A stretch of 64,000 nucleotides of DNA from Otatea glauca (taxonomy: Eukaryota > Streptophyta > Magnoliopsida > Poales > Poaceae). The position numbers and the translations under genes were made by a program. The DNA lies in the NCBI GenBank assembly GCA_036346275.1, contig CM070717.1, positions 9,483,178 to 9,547,177 of the forward strand, given 5' to 3'. Positions 22,787-35,340 of this stretch are shown in pieces; positions within the stretch are counted from its first letter, which is position 1; the number at the start of each line of letters is the position of its first letter. Under the pieces are notes generated by a model. The model was not told the DNA's origin. It searched no databases and saw nothing but the letters and a program-made list of their open reading frames with translations.

Positions 22787-23947
22787 TCTTCGGCGCATAG
22801 ACCCGGTCCACGACTCCCTCGGGTTCACGGTGCACCCGGTCCATGGCGCCTCGACCTCTGCGCCTGACACATGTCGGCGCCTGATTGGTCCACACGCGCG
22901 GCGGAAACCCACCGCACAGATTGCATCCAACGGCTGCCGTTCTCCACCTACGTGGCTAAATCCTGACCGCCCAATTCAATCTAACGGCTAAGGCTTGCCC
23001 GGAGTTCACTTTTACGCGGCGACGTGGCACGATCCGGCCCTTCATTGAAGATCCCGCGATCACAAGCTTACGAAGCAAATGGGCGCGGCGGCGAAGACCA
23101 CCGAGGCGAGGAAGAAGACCGAGATGGCGGCGTTTGGCGCGATTCAAGCGAAATCGTAAGCGTGAGTCGATGCGGCGCACCTCGGCGAGTTCGGATCTTG
23201 AACCAAAGCGCGAAACCGGCGATCCGTGGCGCGCGAGCAAAAACGCGGCGGTCCCACGCTTCAACTCCGCGAGCTTGCGGCGGTGTTCTACGACGCTCTC
23301 GCAAAATCTCTCCGACCAAAAGACGCGGCGTTTGACTACAAACCTCGGGTGCTACCCTATTTAAAGCCTCGGCGTCCGAGGCTCTACGGCGAGGAAGTCC
23401 AGCGGCGAACGGCGGCGGACTCGAGTCGAAGCGAAGACGACAACCCACGGCGCTACTGGCGTGTCCCGATCCGACGGCCGGGACACGAAGTCCCACGTGG
23501 CTTCTTACTCGAACGCCCGATCATGATCGAGCGGCCATGAATTAGGGTTTACGGAAGGCGGCTCTCGTGGGCCGACTTGGGCGCAGCTGCGAAGGCTTCA
23601 CAGCGCCTGAGTGTTGGGCTCGGCCCAACACTTTGTTCAAGGATTTTAAAAGATTTCTCATTTAAAATAATTCTGAAATTCATTTAATTTGTTTTAGGCA
23701 ATAAAATAATCAGGAAAAATCCAATAAAAATCTCAAAAATACTTTGAGACATTCTGGACTCAAATAAAATATTTTTGGCAAAACTTTATTTGGACTTTGC
23801 AGATTTAAATAGATTTGAATAGAAGGCAATAAACTTGAAATAGGAATTAATTCAATTAAATCTAGAAAAATCCAAATAAATTCCAGAAAATCACAAATGC
23901 ACTTTTAAGAAATAAAACTTAATTAAACCAAATTTTGGGATGTTACA

Positions 23948-23960
23948 AACCTCCCCCTTA
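23948..23960 (-). other. Polypurine tract next to LTR A
   Basis: The minus strand reads taagggggaggtt immediately before the LTR. Confidence 0.85.
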
Positions 23961-24001
23961 TGTAATCTCGACCCAAGATTGGGGCTAGCTAGAGAATAGG
24001 T

Positions 24002-24532
24002 TCAGGAATTCGACTTCAAATCTTCTTCTCGCTCCCATGTGGCTTCACTTTCGGAATGATTGCTCCACTGAACTCTGCAAAAGCGAATAGACTTGTTTCT
24101 GGTCTTGCGTTCCATAACATCCAAAATTCTGACCGGTTGCTCTTTGTAAGTCAAATCTTCTTGCAGCTCTATTGCATCCAGCGGGGTTTGCTCGGTTGGC
24201 ACTCTGAGACACTTCTTAAGCTGCGACACATGGAATACATCATGCACTCCTGCCAAGGACTGAGGCAACTCTAACTGATAAGCCACCTCTCCTCGACGGC
24301 TCAGAATCTTGAACGGACCAACATATCTTGGTGCAAGCTTCCCTTTAACATGAAATCTTTTAACGCCCTTAAGAGGGGTAACTCTAAGATACACATGATC
24401 TTCTGGTTCAAAACTCAAATCTCGGCGACGGTTATCTGCGTAACTCTTACTGTCTTGGTGTGCTATCTTCAACCTCTCTCGATCATTGCAACTTGGCTTT
24501 CGCCTCCTCGAGAATATCGGCCCAAACACCAA
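24002..24532 (-). pseudogene. pol: Integrase C-terminus with chromodomain, left unit
   Basis: An uninterrupted 176-codon stretch. It carries the GPY/F-type segment GKLAPRYVGPFKIL (about residues 65-80), the HDVFHVSQLKKCL segment (about 96-108), and a chromodomain near the end (PVRILDVMERKT, VQWSNHSESEATWE; about residues 132-172), with the stop at 24002. The chromodomain of chromoviruses is thought to guide integration to H3K9-methylated chromatin. It is in the same polyprotein as 24533-25290 but a frameshift near 24530 separates them, so the apparent start is not a real one. In the other unit the stop itself is changed at a CAG/CTG site. Confidence 0.88.
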
Positions 24533-25290
24533 TCGCTCTCTGTTTCATTCCAATTTAGCGAGTCGACAAGCACGTCCATACAACGCTTCAAATGGTGACA
24601 TCGCAACCTAGCTTGATAGCTATTGTTGTAACTAAATTCGCATATGGCAAACACTTATCCCATGTCGCGATATAAGCTAAAGCACAAGCTCTCAACATAT
24701 CCTCTAAAATCGATTTACTCTTTCGGTCGACCATCATGCTGCGGGTGATATCTTTGTACTAAAATTGAGACGAGTTCCCATTGCTTCGTGCAACTTATTC
24801 CAAAATCTCGAGGTAAATTGGGTCCCTACATGCGACACAATCTTCTTGGGCACTCCATGCAAACATACAATCTGGACATGTACAACTCGCTAAGCGATCT
24901 CTGAGTAAGTGGTCTTTCTTTGGGATAAAATGGGCGACCTTGGTTAGGCGATCCACAATAACCCAAATGGAATCGTAACCTCTCGAGTTTTAGGTAAACC
25001 GGTGATAAAGTCCATTCGATTTCCTCCCACTTCCATTAAGAATTTTCAGCGGTTGCAATAAACCAGTGGGTCTTTGATGCATGGCTTTTACTCTCGACAT
25101 CGTCGCATAAAGCAACATGCTCGGCTACTTCACGCTTCATGTTAGGCCACCAAAATCTCTCTTTCAAATCTGGTACATCTTGGCACTCCTGGATGAATCG
25201 AGTACTTAGAATCATGATCCTCCTCAAGAATCAATTGCTTTAGTTCCTTTTTCCCAAGCACACAAATTCGGCCTTTGAAGAACATGGTTC
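24533..25290 (-). pseudogene. pol: Integrase zinc finger and catalytic core, left unit
   Basis: From right to left: an HHCC finger (DLKERFWWPNMKREVAEHVALC near 25150-25090, read in two parts), the first catalytic region near 24930, then the second catalytic segment near 24830. That segment reads SHVGTQF, with His where Asp is expected. The Glu region GAAAGAGTAAAT-like follows near 24715 in another frame. At least five frameshifts are present. The same His is seen in the other unit, so it predates the tandem duplication or is a shared reading error. Confidence 0.82.
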
Positions 25291-25599
25291 CTGCTCATCA
25301 GTGAAATCTACAGCTAGGCCTTCTTCCTTTTAGCCTTAATCTTAGAAATTTTATCATCATCTTTACGGCCTTCACTAATCGATCCTCCGGTGTTGGCCTC
25401 ACTTCGATCTGACTACCATTCCTTGCGAACGAACTCCAACCTTAGTTTACGAATTTCCTTGCATAATTCGGTTGATCTTCCCTTGTTAGCGTATTTGCGC
25501 AATGGCTCTTCGACTTAGAGCATACGCCACCACATTGGCTTTTAGGGATGATAATGGATTCCCACATTATAATCCTTAATTAGCTCTAGCCACCTTATT
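25291..25599 (-). other. RNase H to integrase connector, left unit
   Basis: About 300 bp that reads as a decayed linker. I recognise no domain. Confidence 0.4.
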
Positions 25600-26560
25600 T
25601 GTCTCATATTGGATCTGCTTGAGTGAATATGTATTTGAGCTCTTATAGTGCGTATATATCTCACATCTATTTCCTATGAGATAATGGCGCCATATCTTTA
25701 AAGCATGCACTCGGCAACTAATTCCAAATCATGCGTTGGGTAATTCACTTCATGCGGTCTTAAGCGTCTCGGCGCGTAAGCAACGACTTTGCCTTCTTGC
25801 ATTAACACGCATCCCAAGCCTTGCTTTGAAGCATCACGATAAATATCAAATCCATTACGCACATCTGGCGGTACTAATACGAAATTGTTGTGTTAGCGCT
25901 TCTTTAACTCCATAAAGCTTTTCTCGCACTCTGGCGTCCATGCAAACTTCTTTTCTTTCTTTAACAAGCTGCGTAAGGGTTTAGCAATTGTCGAGAATCC
26001 TTCTATGAACCGGCGGTAATATCCCGCCATTCCGAGAAAACTACGGATCGGGTAGCGGACTTTGGTTGCTCCCAATGCAACACTGCGTCCACTTTGCTTG
26101 GGTCATTGCTACTCCTTTAGTAGTCATTACATGACCAAGAAATTCTACTTTCTCCTTCCAAAATTCACACTTGCTAAACTTAGCATACGGTGATGCTCTC
26201 GCGACCTCTCTAAAACCATTACGAGATGTTACGCATGCTCTTCCTCTGTCTTGAGTAAACCAAGATATCGTCTATGAAGACTACAACAAACTTATCCAAA
26301 TATTCCATGAAAACCTTATTCATCATGTTCATAAAATATGCGGGGCATTAGTCAATCAAATGACATGTTGTGAACTCATAATGTCCATATCGCGTAGAAA
26401 GCGCATTCTTAGGCACATCCTCGCTCGGATCTTCAGCGATGGTATCGAGCGAAGATCTATCTTGAGAAAACTCCGGCTCCTCTTAATTGATCAAATAAGT
26501 CGCCGATCACGGGCAGCGGATACTTATTCTTGATCGTTACTTCATTCGATGCACGATAAT
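25600..26560 (-). pseudogene. pol: Reverse transcriptase and RNase H, left unit
   Basis: The RT palm is recognisable near 26560-26400. The active-site box FIDDILVYS lies at about 26255-26285, and the thumb-connection GATKVRYPIRSFLGMAGYYR at 26075-26000. RNase H follows with a DASKQGLGCVLMQ segment near 25830 and HDLELAVV-type motif near 25730. It is Ty3/gypsy by domain order and box sequence. Frameshifts are numerous but the two units can be compared base by base, and most disagreements fall at CAG/CTG positions. Confidence 0.88.
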
Positions 26561-27215
26561 CGATGCACATTCTAAGACTTCCGTCCTTTTACGAACAAAC
26601 AAAACCGGGGCTCCCCACGGTGATGAACTTAGTCTAATGAAGCCTTTCTCTTGCGGTTCCTCAATCGCTTCTTCATTTCCACTAACTCGTCGGTAGGCAT
26701 CCGATATGGTCTTTTGATATCGGTCTTTGTACCTAGCGCTTCTTCGATCACGAACTTCGATATCACGGTCGGTGGCAATCACGGCAAATCTTACGAAACA
26801 CATCGGGTATTCACAGCTCTTGGCACATCTTCCATGCCGATGGCTTTCACGCTGTTGACCATTAGCGCCCATCTCGAGCTGCGGTCGCTTGAAACTCTAC
26901 TTTCTTGCCACTAGGGCCTTCCAAAGTCACGATCCGTCGGCCACAATCCAAAACGGCCTTATGCTTGACAGCCAATCCATTCCAAGGATGGCGTCTAGGG
27001 ATTGCGCATCTATCAAGATAAGATTAGCTAGAATTCTATCCCATCCATAAGCAACTTAGCTCCCAAACACCCAAGGCTAGATCTAAGCTCGGATCACGGG
27101 GCTTGGACTAAAGCACACACTTAAGATTCACCACTTTAAATCCATTCTTGGTTGCAAAACTTTGAGAAACAAGCGAATCGAAGCTCGAGAATCAAACAAA
27201 GCGTAGCGGTCTCGA
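26561..27215 (-). pseudogene. pol: Aspartic protease and start of RT, left unit
   Basis: The minus strand shows LFDS-type protease active-site sequence near 27175-27205, and the DAILGMDWLSKH-type flap region near 26970 in fragments. It then runs into the RT N-terminus (GAPVLFVRKRTE near 26600). It should release Gag and the pol enzymes. The frame is broken several times. Confidence 0.75.
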
Positions 27216-28387
27216 GTTGACCGAAACTTACCCGATCGGCGTCAGTAGCTTCACGAGCTCCATCTGCGGTGATGTGGTTGATCCTTCCACGCCTTTGTTG
27301 ATTGCGGGGTTGCTCGGCTTGACTGGCGCACGATTTCCTCTGAGGTTGGTGCCTTGGCGGTGTTGTTCCCAAGTTGAAGCAGGTGGCGTGATGCCTCCCT
27401 TACGTGGACACCTATTAGAAAAGTGCCTGGCTCGTTGCGGTATAGCATCTTTTCACTGCGATATTGATTCCCTCTGGCGCATTGTTGCCTGTCTTTGGGT
27501 TTGAAAATTTTGATTGGCGGGCGAGTGCGAGGGTTGATGTCTTGTTCACGGTGGTGGTTGGAATCTAGCAAATTGTTGTGGTGACATCCTCAAGCGTAGA
27601 TGGTTTGGGCGTCCACCCGATTAGTCATCAAGCGCTTGCGGTTCTCACCCACTCTTTGCGCTTATCTTCTAGGATCAAAGCCTTATTGACTAACTCCTGA
27701 AAATATGGAAAATTGTGGGTGATCGGTCCACTGCGATCTGAATTGATCCCTTCATGAAGCGAGGCGCCTAGCTTTATCTGTCGATCGTCTTGAGGGCATA
27801 GCGAGCTAAGCGAGTAAACTTGTTGGTGCTCGGCCTTTGGTTGGCCTCCTTGTTTCAAAGCCACGAACTCTTCCTTCTTAAGGTCCATCATTCCCTCAGG
27901 GACATGATCTTGGCGAAAAGCATTAGTAAACTCCTCCCGGGTGATCTCTTGTGGGGCTCCATGGCGGCACGATAATTCTCCCACCATTCTGCGGCGGTTC
28001 CTTCAAGTTGATGAGGCGTAGAGCACCTTCTCATTTCCTTCACATTGCGTGATGTGCGGCTTCTTCTCAATAGTCCTAAGCCGGTCCATCGGCTTCCAAA
28101 GGGTTCACATTTCTGAAAAAGTTGGTGGCCTAGTCCTCATAAAATCGATAGCTTTGAGTGAGGTCGGGGTCCACCATGGTTGTTCGAGCTCTGAGGGTTG
28201 TTGTTCTTTGTTTGCTGCGTTGGTCATCTCTTTGCATCTGTTGCATCATAGTCTGCATTAGTTAGTCTGCGCGCAAGAAATGCTCCCAGTTACGCATGTC
28301 TTGGCGGTGGTTGAGGCTGCCTCATCGTTGGTGTTGTCGTTACAGCGCGATCCACTTCGAAGCTCCGTTGTTTCCTCAGTATTCACC
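27216..28387 (-). pseudogene. gag: gag, left unit
   Basis: The start codon lies at 28387-28385 (MVN...), by comparison with the right unit. The capsid-like domain shows GTAAEWWENYRAAM near 27990 and REEFTNAFRQDHVPEGMMDL near 27920-27890. A zinc knuckle near 27450-27400 reads CYRNEPG and SNRCP-like in shifted frames, with one cysteine codon apparently deleted. A Gln/Asn/Pro-rich tail follows. It would form the particle. All frame breaks could be checked against the right unit. Confidence 0.82.
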
Positions 28388-28533
28388 ATCGATGATTGCC
28401 TCTTGGGTTAGGAAAGGTAGGTGTAGCATAGATAAGAAGTAAGAATTTCTAAAGCGGGGAGATAGGTTATACCCAATTGAAATAATTCTTTATTTATTCT
28501 TGGTATGGCTGCTTATTTAAGCCTACAAGCTTT

Positions 28534-29579
28534 GCAACACATACTGCACACTCAGCAATACTAAGAAGCAAACTAAACACGAAACCTTAACGTCAACTAG
28601 AAAGGTAAAGACTAACTTAAAGCGCGACTCACACTCGAGTCTCAACACAGCTCAAAGGTGACACTCACTCATCCGACCACCACAGGTGAGGTGATCCGGC
28701 GCACACCGGCGGATGGCGGGCATAGGAGCGAACCTATCACGATGACCTACTCTGGGTCCTCTGCAACCACGAGTCTGCACTCCCCTCGGCTCCCACTCTC
28801 GCTCCTCTGGATCCTCCTCGGACTCCTCTGCTGGCTCTGAACTTCTCGAGTCACGCGCTCCAGCTCGTCCTCGACCGCCTCTAGGGCCTCTCCCAGCTCA
28901 GTGATCATCCCGATGGCTGAAGCACGGGTTACCTCAAGCTCCTGCTCTGCCACTCTGAGTGCCTCGTACACAGTCTCCAGCTCCTGAGTAGTCTCTCTCA
29001 TATGATCCTCAGGCAAGGCGAACTCCGCAAGGTGTACGCGATGGCACACTCGTTCTCCACGATCCGTCGGCGTCGGCATGCTTGAGCGTGCGGGTGAAGG
29101 CGGAACAACGAGTCGTGAAGCTTCGTCGGCGTAGTCGCGGCGGACACGGCGAAGAGCAAGTCGGGCAACCTCACGAATTGCAACCTCGTGCGAGAATCTT
29201 ACGCGAGAGATGTTGATTGGCTGCTAGCTTCCTCGTTCTCGGCGTAGATAATCGACTTGCAAATAAATCCCGGTGTACACCATTAAGCGACCAGTTGCCT
29301 CCTCGGTAAAGCGCGACGATAAAAGCCCCAAGCGTCGAAGTACCCTCCACGGCTCCATGGCGTAGCCGCGGTGACTCCTCGAAGGTCGGAACAATCGGCA
29401 TCTGCTCCACAAGAACTTTGAATAAGAGCTCCACCCAAAGCGGCAAGTAAAGCGGTAAATTCAGCAAAGGCGAAGTAGAGAATGAGATGAGTCGAGAGTG
29501 TTTTATTAGTCAAGTTTAGATTTTCTTTTAGAAAATAGTTTGGACACACACAAGACACCTCCATACTATCTAGGGCCAA
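28534..29579 (-). pseudogene. Leader ORF upstream of gag, left unit
   Basis: Same ORF as at 19929-20855. Here the central part is clearest (29079-28747): MRETTQELETVYEALRVAEQ continues into AIGMITELGEALEAVEDELE, a long heptad pattern typical of a coiled coil, followed by ERVTREVQ. The N-terminal part (29579-29283) begins MALDSMEVSCVCPNYFL. An acidic tail follows in another frame. The product is unknown. A coiled coil plus acidic tail could be a structural or regulatory protein (inference). Confidence 0.6.
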
Positions 29580-29595
29580 GACCTACGGTCGGTAT

Positions 29596-29606
29596 GCTCG
29601 ATACCA
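29596..29606 (-). other. Damaged primer-binding site, left unit
   Basis: It reads gctcgatacca on the plus strand, one base short of the intact site at 20872. CTG is replaced by CG. Confidence 0.75.
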
Positions 29607-29974
29607 CCTCTGTAAGGACCGAATCCACCGATTGAACCCTTTGTGTTTACCGCACTATTCCGGGATCAGCGCTAGTGCACACGGCTCAACATTGGTACAT
29701 ATCACATCATACTCAGCGATAATAGAATAATAGTTCATTCATTGATATAACTAAAGGTATGATCTTATGACCAACTTACATTATTAAGCCACGCAGGCAA
29801 GACCGAAAATATAACTAATGATTAAGCGGCGGAAAATAGAAAGCGTAGATAGCTCATCGGTTCACCACGAGCAACCGACAAGGCTCGGACCCTAATGACT
29901 CGTGTCTTCTGGACTTCATCTTCCAACACAGTGTAGATTCCTCAAGCTGTTGATTATTGTTGTTTGGCAAGGGT

Positions 29975-29991
29975 GAGTACTTAAAGCACTC
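29975..29991 (-). other. LTR hairpin, LTR B
   Basis: Same sequence as in LTR A. Confidence 0.5.
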
Positions 29992-30240
29992 AACAAGTTG
30001 TGCAGAATGCAATTCTATGTATCTATATGTAAGGCTTATTCAATGGATAGGCTATCATGGCTATTTTGCAATAAGCGACATTTATGAACAAATCATAAAT
30101 AGATTGTAAAGAATGTAAAACAAATAACAATAGTAAATAAATTCAGGATTTCTCAAGTAAACCAAGTTTCCAATCCTAAGTCAAATTCCATCTTCCATAT
30201 GGCATTCCGCCATCCCAACCATGTTGTCCAATTAATTAAG

Positions 30241-30335
30241 CTAACCCTTAGCTGTAATTCCGAGCATTGCTCAATACATGAGCACGGCTATCAGAATAGT
30301 TTCACACTCTGCAGAGGTTATGCACTTTACCCACA
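30241..30335 (-). other. Conserved LTR block, LTR B
   Basis: Nearly identical to the block in LTR A, with gctgtaattc where LTR A has gcgtaattc, another CTG/CG difference. Confidence 0.5.
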
Positions 30336-31456
30336 TGATACAACCAAACACCACCAAGGCGAGTGATTATAACAAAGCCTTTACAATGCTCGGCTTAACC
30401 CGATACTATCCACTAAGGTTTCAACACTGGTGGGACTGGTTACCACATCCGGGGCCCCCTCTTGCGCCATGTGAATTACTCCATAACTCGGGAACTCACA
30501 CCGACCACGATAGTACCAAAATTAAGACATTGCAAATTACTCGGCTAAGGTGGCCCATACGGACATGTGGTTGCATGATAGACTCAGTCAAAGGCTTGCA
30601 AGGTTAAGTCCTTAGTGTGATCGAGGCAAGACATCCACATACCTCTCGCCCATCGGGCCCACCTTAGCCTCCTCGCCCCTTGCCACTTGCCTCAATCTAA
30701 GTTATGATCACCCATTGATTACCAAGCACCACGTGCCATCAACAATTCAACATCGTTGCGTGACATGACTCGCCACAACAACTCAATCTCATCGTGTGAT
30801 CCCACATGACACACAAGTTCATAACATTGTTCCATATTCCATTAATCAAGATTAATTATCAATGATTACGACACATGTGATGGCGTGGCGCGGCTAAGCA
30901 ACTAATACGGTCTAAACCTCCAATGTTGATTATAATTACTAATCAACTATATTAAACCAATCTAGGGTGACAATGGATCATGGCATACAATGACAAGGTA
31001 GGGTATAGATCAATCGGTATATTAGCTAAGCCCAATCTAGTTTGAAACAATTGTATATTTGAAACATATATAATAGGGTAAAACAAATATAGCAATTTTA
31101 TAAACATGGGTTCAACATGATCAAAGCACAACTTGCCTTGGAATAGGTCCTGATCTTGATCTGAAGATTGCTCTTGATTTCTTGGATCTTCCTCGAGCGT
31201 CGCACAATTCAACGTCTCACAGCGTCATAGAAGGAGAAAAGCAAATAAATACCAAAACAGAGAGCAATTGAACTCCAAAAATCAAATAAAATTCACCATT
31301 AAATAGATCTCAATTTTACAAATTTTTAGAAACTGGAATCACTCAAATCCGAGTTACGATGCAAAAGATATAGCCTTTTGAAGTTTGAAATAAATCTGAA
31401 ATTGCAAAATCGAAAATCAGATTTATGATTTATTTTTATTACGAAAAACCGATTTA

Positions 31457-31508
31457 TGGCGTCGGCGTGACGTCAGCCACTGACCGAACGAATCAAAGGC
31501 TGCCACGT
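31457..31508 (-). promoter_or_regulatory. TGACGTCA and G-box, LTR B
   Basis: One perfect TGACGTCA (31468-31475). The neighbouring site reads tggcgtcg. CACGTG lies near 31503. Confidence 0.45.
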
Positions 31509-32669
31509 GTCTTGGCGCATAGACCGGTCCACGACTCCCTCGGGTTCACGGTGCACCCGGTCCATGGCGCCTCGACCTCTGCGCGACACATGTCGGCGCT
31601 GATTGGTCCACTGCAGCGGCGAAACCCACCGCAGATTGCATCCAGCGGCTGCCGTTCTCCACCTCGTGGCTAAATCGACCGCCCAATTCAATCTAACGGC
31701 TAAGGCTTACCCGAGGAGTTCGCATTTACGCGGCGACGTAGCACGATCACGGCCCTTCCGAAGATCCAACGATCACAAGCTTACCCGAAGCAAATGGCGG
31801 CGCGACGGCGAGAAGACCACCGGAGGCGAGGAAGAAGACCGAGATGGCGGCGTTTCGGCGCAGTTCCGACGAGAATACGTAGCGTAGTCGATGCGGCGCA
31901 CCTCGACGAGTTCAGATCTTGAACCAAAACGCCGAAACCCGACGATCCGGCGGCGCACTTGAGCAAAAACCGCGGCGGTCCCACGCTTCAACTCCGGCGA
32001 GCTTGCGGCGGTGTTCTACGACTGCTCTCGCAAAATCTCTCCGACCAAAAGACGCGGCGTTTGACTACAAACCTCGGGGTGCTACCCCCCTATTTAAAGC
32101 CTCAGCGTCCGAGGCTCTACGGCGAGGAAGTCCAGCGGCGGCGGCGGACTCGAGTCGAAGCGAAGACGACAACCCACGGCGCTACTGGCGTGTCCCGATC
32201 CGACGGCCGGGACACGAAGTCCCACGTGGCTTCTTACGGGCGCCGATCATGATCGAGCGGCCATGAATTAGGGTTTCGGAAGGCGGCTCGTGGGCGACTT
32301 GAGCATAGCGGCGAAAGGCTTCAGCGCCAGTGTTGGGCTCGGCCCAACACTTTATTCAAGGATTTTAAAAGATTTCTCATTTAAAATAATTCCGAAATTC
32401 ATTTAATTTGTTTTAGGCAATAAAATAAACAGGAAAAATCCAATAAAAATCTCAAAAATACTTTGAGACATTCTGGACTCAAATAAAATATTTTTGGCAA
32501 AACTTTATTTGGACTTTGCACGGATTTAAATAGATTTGAATAGAAGGCAATAAACTTGAAATAGGAATTAATTCAATTAAATCTAGAAAAATCCAAATAA
32601 ATTCCAGAAAATCACAAATGCACTTTTAAGAAATAAAAACTTAATTAAACCAAATTTTGGGATGTTACA

Positions 32670-32684
32670 AACCTCCCCCCTTAA
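32670..32684 (-). other. Polypurine tract next to LTR B
   Basis: The minus strand reads ttaaggggggaggtt directly before the LTR. Confidence 0.85.
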
Positions 32685-32714
32685 CAGAATCTCGACCCGA
32701 GATTCAGGGCTAGC

Positions 32715-33250
32715 TAGAGAATAGGTTCGAGAATTCGACTTCAAATCTTCTTCTCGCTCCCATGTGGCTTCACTTTCGGAATGATTGCTCCACTGAACTC
32801 TGCAAAAGCGAATAGACTTGTTTCTGGTCTTGCGTTCCATAACATCCAAAATTCTGACCGGTTGCTCTTTGTAAGTCAAATCTTCTTGCAGCTCTATTGC
32901 ATCCAGCGGGGTTTGCTCGGTTGGCACTCTGAGACACTTCTTAAGTGCGACACATGGAATACATCATGCACTCTGCCAAGGGTGAGGCAACTCTAAGCGA
33001 TAAGCCACCTCTCCTCGGCGGCTCGGAATCTTGAGCGGACCAACATATCTTGGTGCAAGCTTCCCTTTAACATGAAATCTTTTAACGCCCTTAAGAGGGT
33101 AACTCTAAGATACACATGATCTTACGGTTCAAAACTCAAATCTCGGCGACGGTTATCTGCGTAACTCTTACGTCTTGGTGTGCTATCTTCAACCTCTCTC
33201 GATCATTGCAACGGCTTTACGCCTCCTCGAGAATATCGGCCCAAACACCA
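32715..33250 (-). pseudogene. pol: Integrase C-terminus with chromodomain, right unit
   Basis: Homologous to 24002-24532. The chromodomain (ILDVMERKT, QWSNHSESEATWE) is intact in frame, but upstream parts are frameshifted. The stop used in the left unit reads differently here (ttcgag against ttcagg), so the frame runs on into the LTR to 32583. That is one visible consequence of the CAG-to-CG pattern. Confidence 0.85.
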
Positions 33251-34007
33251 ATCGCTCTCTGTTTCATTCCAATTTAGCAGTCACGACAAGCACGTCCATA
33301 CAGCGCTTCAAATGGTGACATCGCAACCTAGCTTGATAGCTATTGTTGTAACTAAATTCGCATATGGCAAACACTTATCCCATGTCGCGATATAAGCTAA
33401 AGCACAAGCTCTCAACATATCCTCTAAAATCGATTTACTCTTTCGGTCGACCATGCATGCGGGTGATATCTTTGTACTAAAATTGAGACGAGTTCCCATT
33501 GCTTCGTGCAACTTATTCCAAAATCTCGAGGTAAATTGGGTCCCTACATGCGACACAATCTTCTTGGGCACTCCATGCAAACATACAATCACGGACATGT
33601 ACAACTCGCTAAGCGATCTCACGAGTAAGTGGTCTTTCTTTGGGATAAAATGGGCGACCTTGGTTAGGCGATCCACAATAACCCAAATGGAATCGTAACC
33701 CTCTACGAGTTTTAGGTAAACCGGTGATAAAGTCCATTCCGATTTCCTCCACTTCCATTCGAATTTTCAGCGGTGCAATAAACCGTGGTCTTTGATGCAT
33801 GGCTTTTACTCTCTGACATACGTCGCATAAAGCAACATGCTCAGCTACTTCACGCTTCATGTTAGGCCACCAAAATCTCTCTTTCAAATCCTGGTACATC
33901 TTGGCACTCCCTGGATGAATCGAGTACTTAGAATCATGATCCTCCTCAAGAATCAATTGCTTTAGTTCCTTTTTTTCCGGCACACAAATTCGGCCTTTGA
34001 AGAACAT
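33251..34007 (-). pseudogene. pol: Integrase zinc finger and catalytic core, right unit
   Basis: A clean 132-codon stretch at 34007-33609 carries the HHCC finger: KYSIHPGSAKMYQDL, then HVALCDVCQRVKAMHQRP. It then reads the start of the core (GMDFITGLPKTRRG). A second stretch (33676-33308) gives MDRLTKVAHFIPKKDHL, then the VSHVGTQFTSRFWNKLHEAM segment with His in place of the second catalytic Asp, and LEDMLRACALAY. The finger is better kept here than in the left unit. Confidence 0.87.
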
Positions 34008-34331
34008 GGTTCCCTGCTCATCCAGAGTGAAATCTACAGCTAGGCCTTCTTCCTTTTTAGCCTTAATCTTAGAAATTTTATCATCATCTTTACGGCCTTC
34101 ACTAATCGATCCTCCGGTGTTGGCCTCACTTCGATCTGACTACCATTCCTTGCGAGCGAACTCCAACCTTAGTTTACGAATTTCCTTGCATAATTCGGTT
34201 GATCTTCCCTTGTTAGCGTATTTGCGCAATGGCTCTTCGACTTAGAGCATACGCCACCACATTGGCTTTTAGGGATGATAATGGATTCCCACATTATAAT
34301 CCTTAATTAGCTCTAGCCACCTTCATTTGTC
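34008..34331 (-). other. RNase H to integrase connector, right unit
   Basis: No recognised domain. It is homologous to 25291-25599. Confidence 0.4.
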
Positions 34332-35340
34332 TCATATTGAGATCTGCTTGAGTGAATATGTATTTGAGCTCTTATAGTGCGTATATATCTCACATCTATT
34401 TCCTATGAGATAATGGCGCCATATCTTTAAAGCATGCACTACGACAGCTAATTCCAAATCATGCGTTGGGTAATTCACTTCATGCGGTCTTAAGCGTCTC
34501 GGCGCGTAAGCAACGACTTTGCCTTCTTGCATTAACACGCATCCCAAGCCTTGCTTTGAAGCATCACAGTAAATATCAAATCCATTCTGCACATCTGGCA
34601 GTACTAATACGGGGGCTGTTGTTAAACGCTTCTTTAACTCCATAAAGCTTTTCTCGCACTCTGGCGTCCATGCAAACTTCTTTTCTTTCTTTAACAAGCT
34701 GCGTAAGGGTTTAGCAATTGTCGAGAATCCTTCTATGAACCGCGGTAATATCCGCCATTCGAGAAAACTACGGATCGGGTAACGGACTTTGGTTGCTCCC
34801 AATGCAACACTGCGTCCACTTTGCTTGGGTCAACTGCTACTCCTTTAGTAGTCATTACATGACCAAGAAATTCTACTTTCTCCTTCCAAAATTCACACTT
34901 GCTAAACTTAGCATACGGTGATGCTCTCATGACCTCTCTAAAACCATTACGAGATGTTCGCATGCTCTTCCTCTGTCTTGAGTAAACCAAGATATCGTCT
35001 ATGAAGACTACAACAAACTTATCCAAATATTCCATGAAAACCTTATTCATCATGTTCATAAAATATGCGGGGCATTAGTCAATCAAATGACATGTTGTGA
35101 ACTCATAATGTCCATATCGCGTAGAAAGCGCGGTCTTAGGCACATCCTCGCTCGGATCTTCAGCGATGGTATCGAGCGAAGATCTATCTTGAGAAAACTC
35201 CAGCTCCTCTTAATTGATCAAATAAGTCATCGATCACGGGCAGCGGATACTTATTCTTGATCGTTACTTCATTCGATGCGATAATCGATGCACATTCTAA
35301 GACTTCCGTCCTTTTACGAACAAACAAAACCGGGGCTCCC
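34332..35340 (-). pseudogene. pol: Reverse transcriptase and RNase H, right unit
   Basis: The active-site box FVVVFIDDILVYS is at about 34978-35015. The downstream KVEFLGHVMTTKGVAVDPSK lies near 34880-34820. The RNase H stretch is open from 34802 to 34332, with VLPDVQNGFDIYCDAS, GLGCVLMQEGKVVAYAPRRL and HDLELAVVVHALKIWRHYL. The RT N-terminus near 35300 is fragmentary. This is the best-preserved RNase H in the window. Confidence 0.9.

Larger units (their letters stand above)
20888..23947 (-). repeat. Chromodomain gypsy LTR A
   Basis: Minus-strand ends are TGTAACATCCC and GGGTCCTTACA; length 3060 bp. It has the primer site on its left and a polypurine tract on its right, so it serves as 3' LTR for one unit and 5' LTR for the truncated one. 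A TATA-like TTTAAATA (minus strand) lies at 23359-23366 in a GC-rich setting. Two TGACGTCA sites lie at 22734-22752, and hairpin and conserved block at 21256 and 21511. Confidence 0.95.
29611..32669 (-). repeat. Chromodomain gypsy LTR B (middle)
   Basis: 3059 bp, primer site on its left and polypurine tract on its right, so it is shared by two units. TATA-like TTTAAATA at 32091-32098 (minus strand). Confidence 0.95.
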
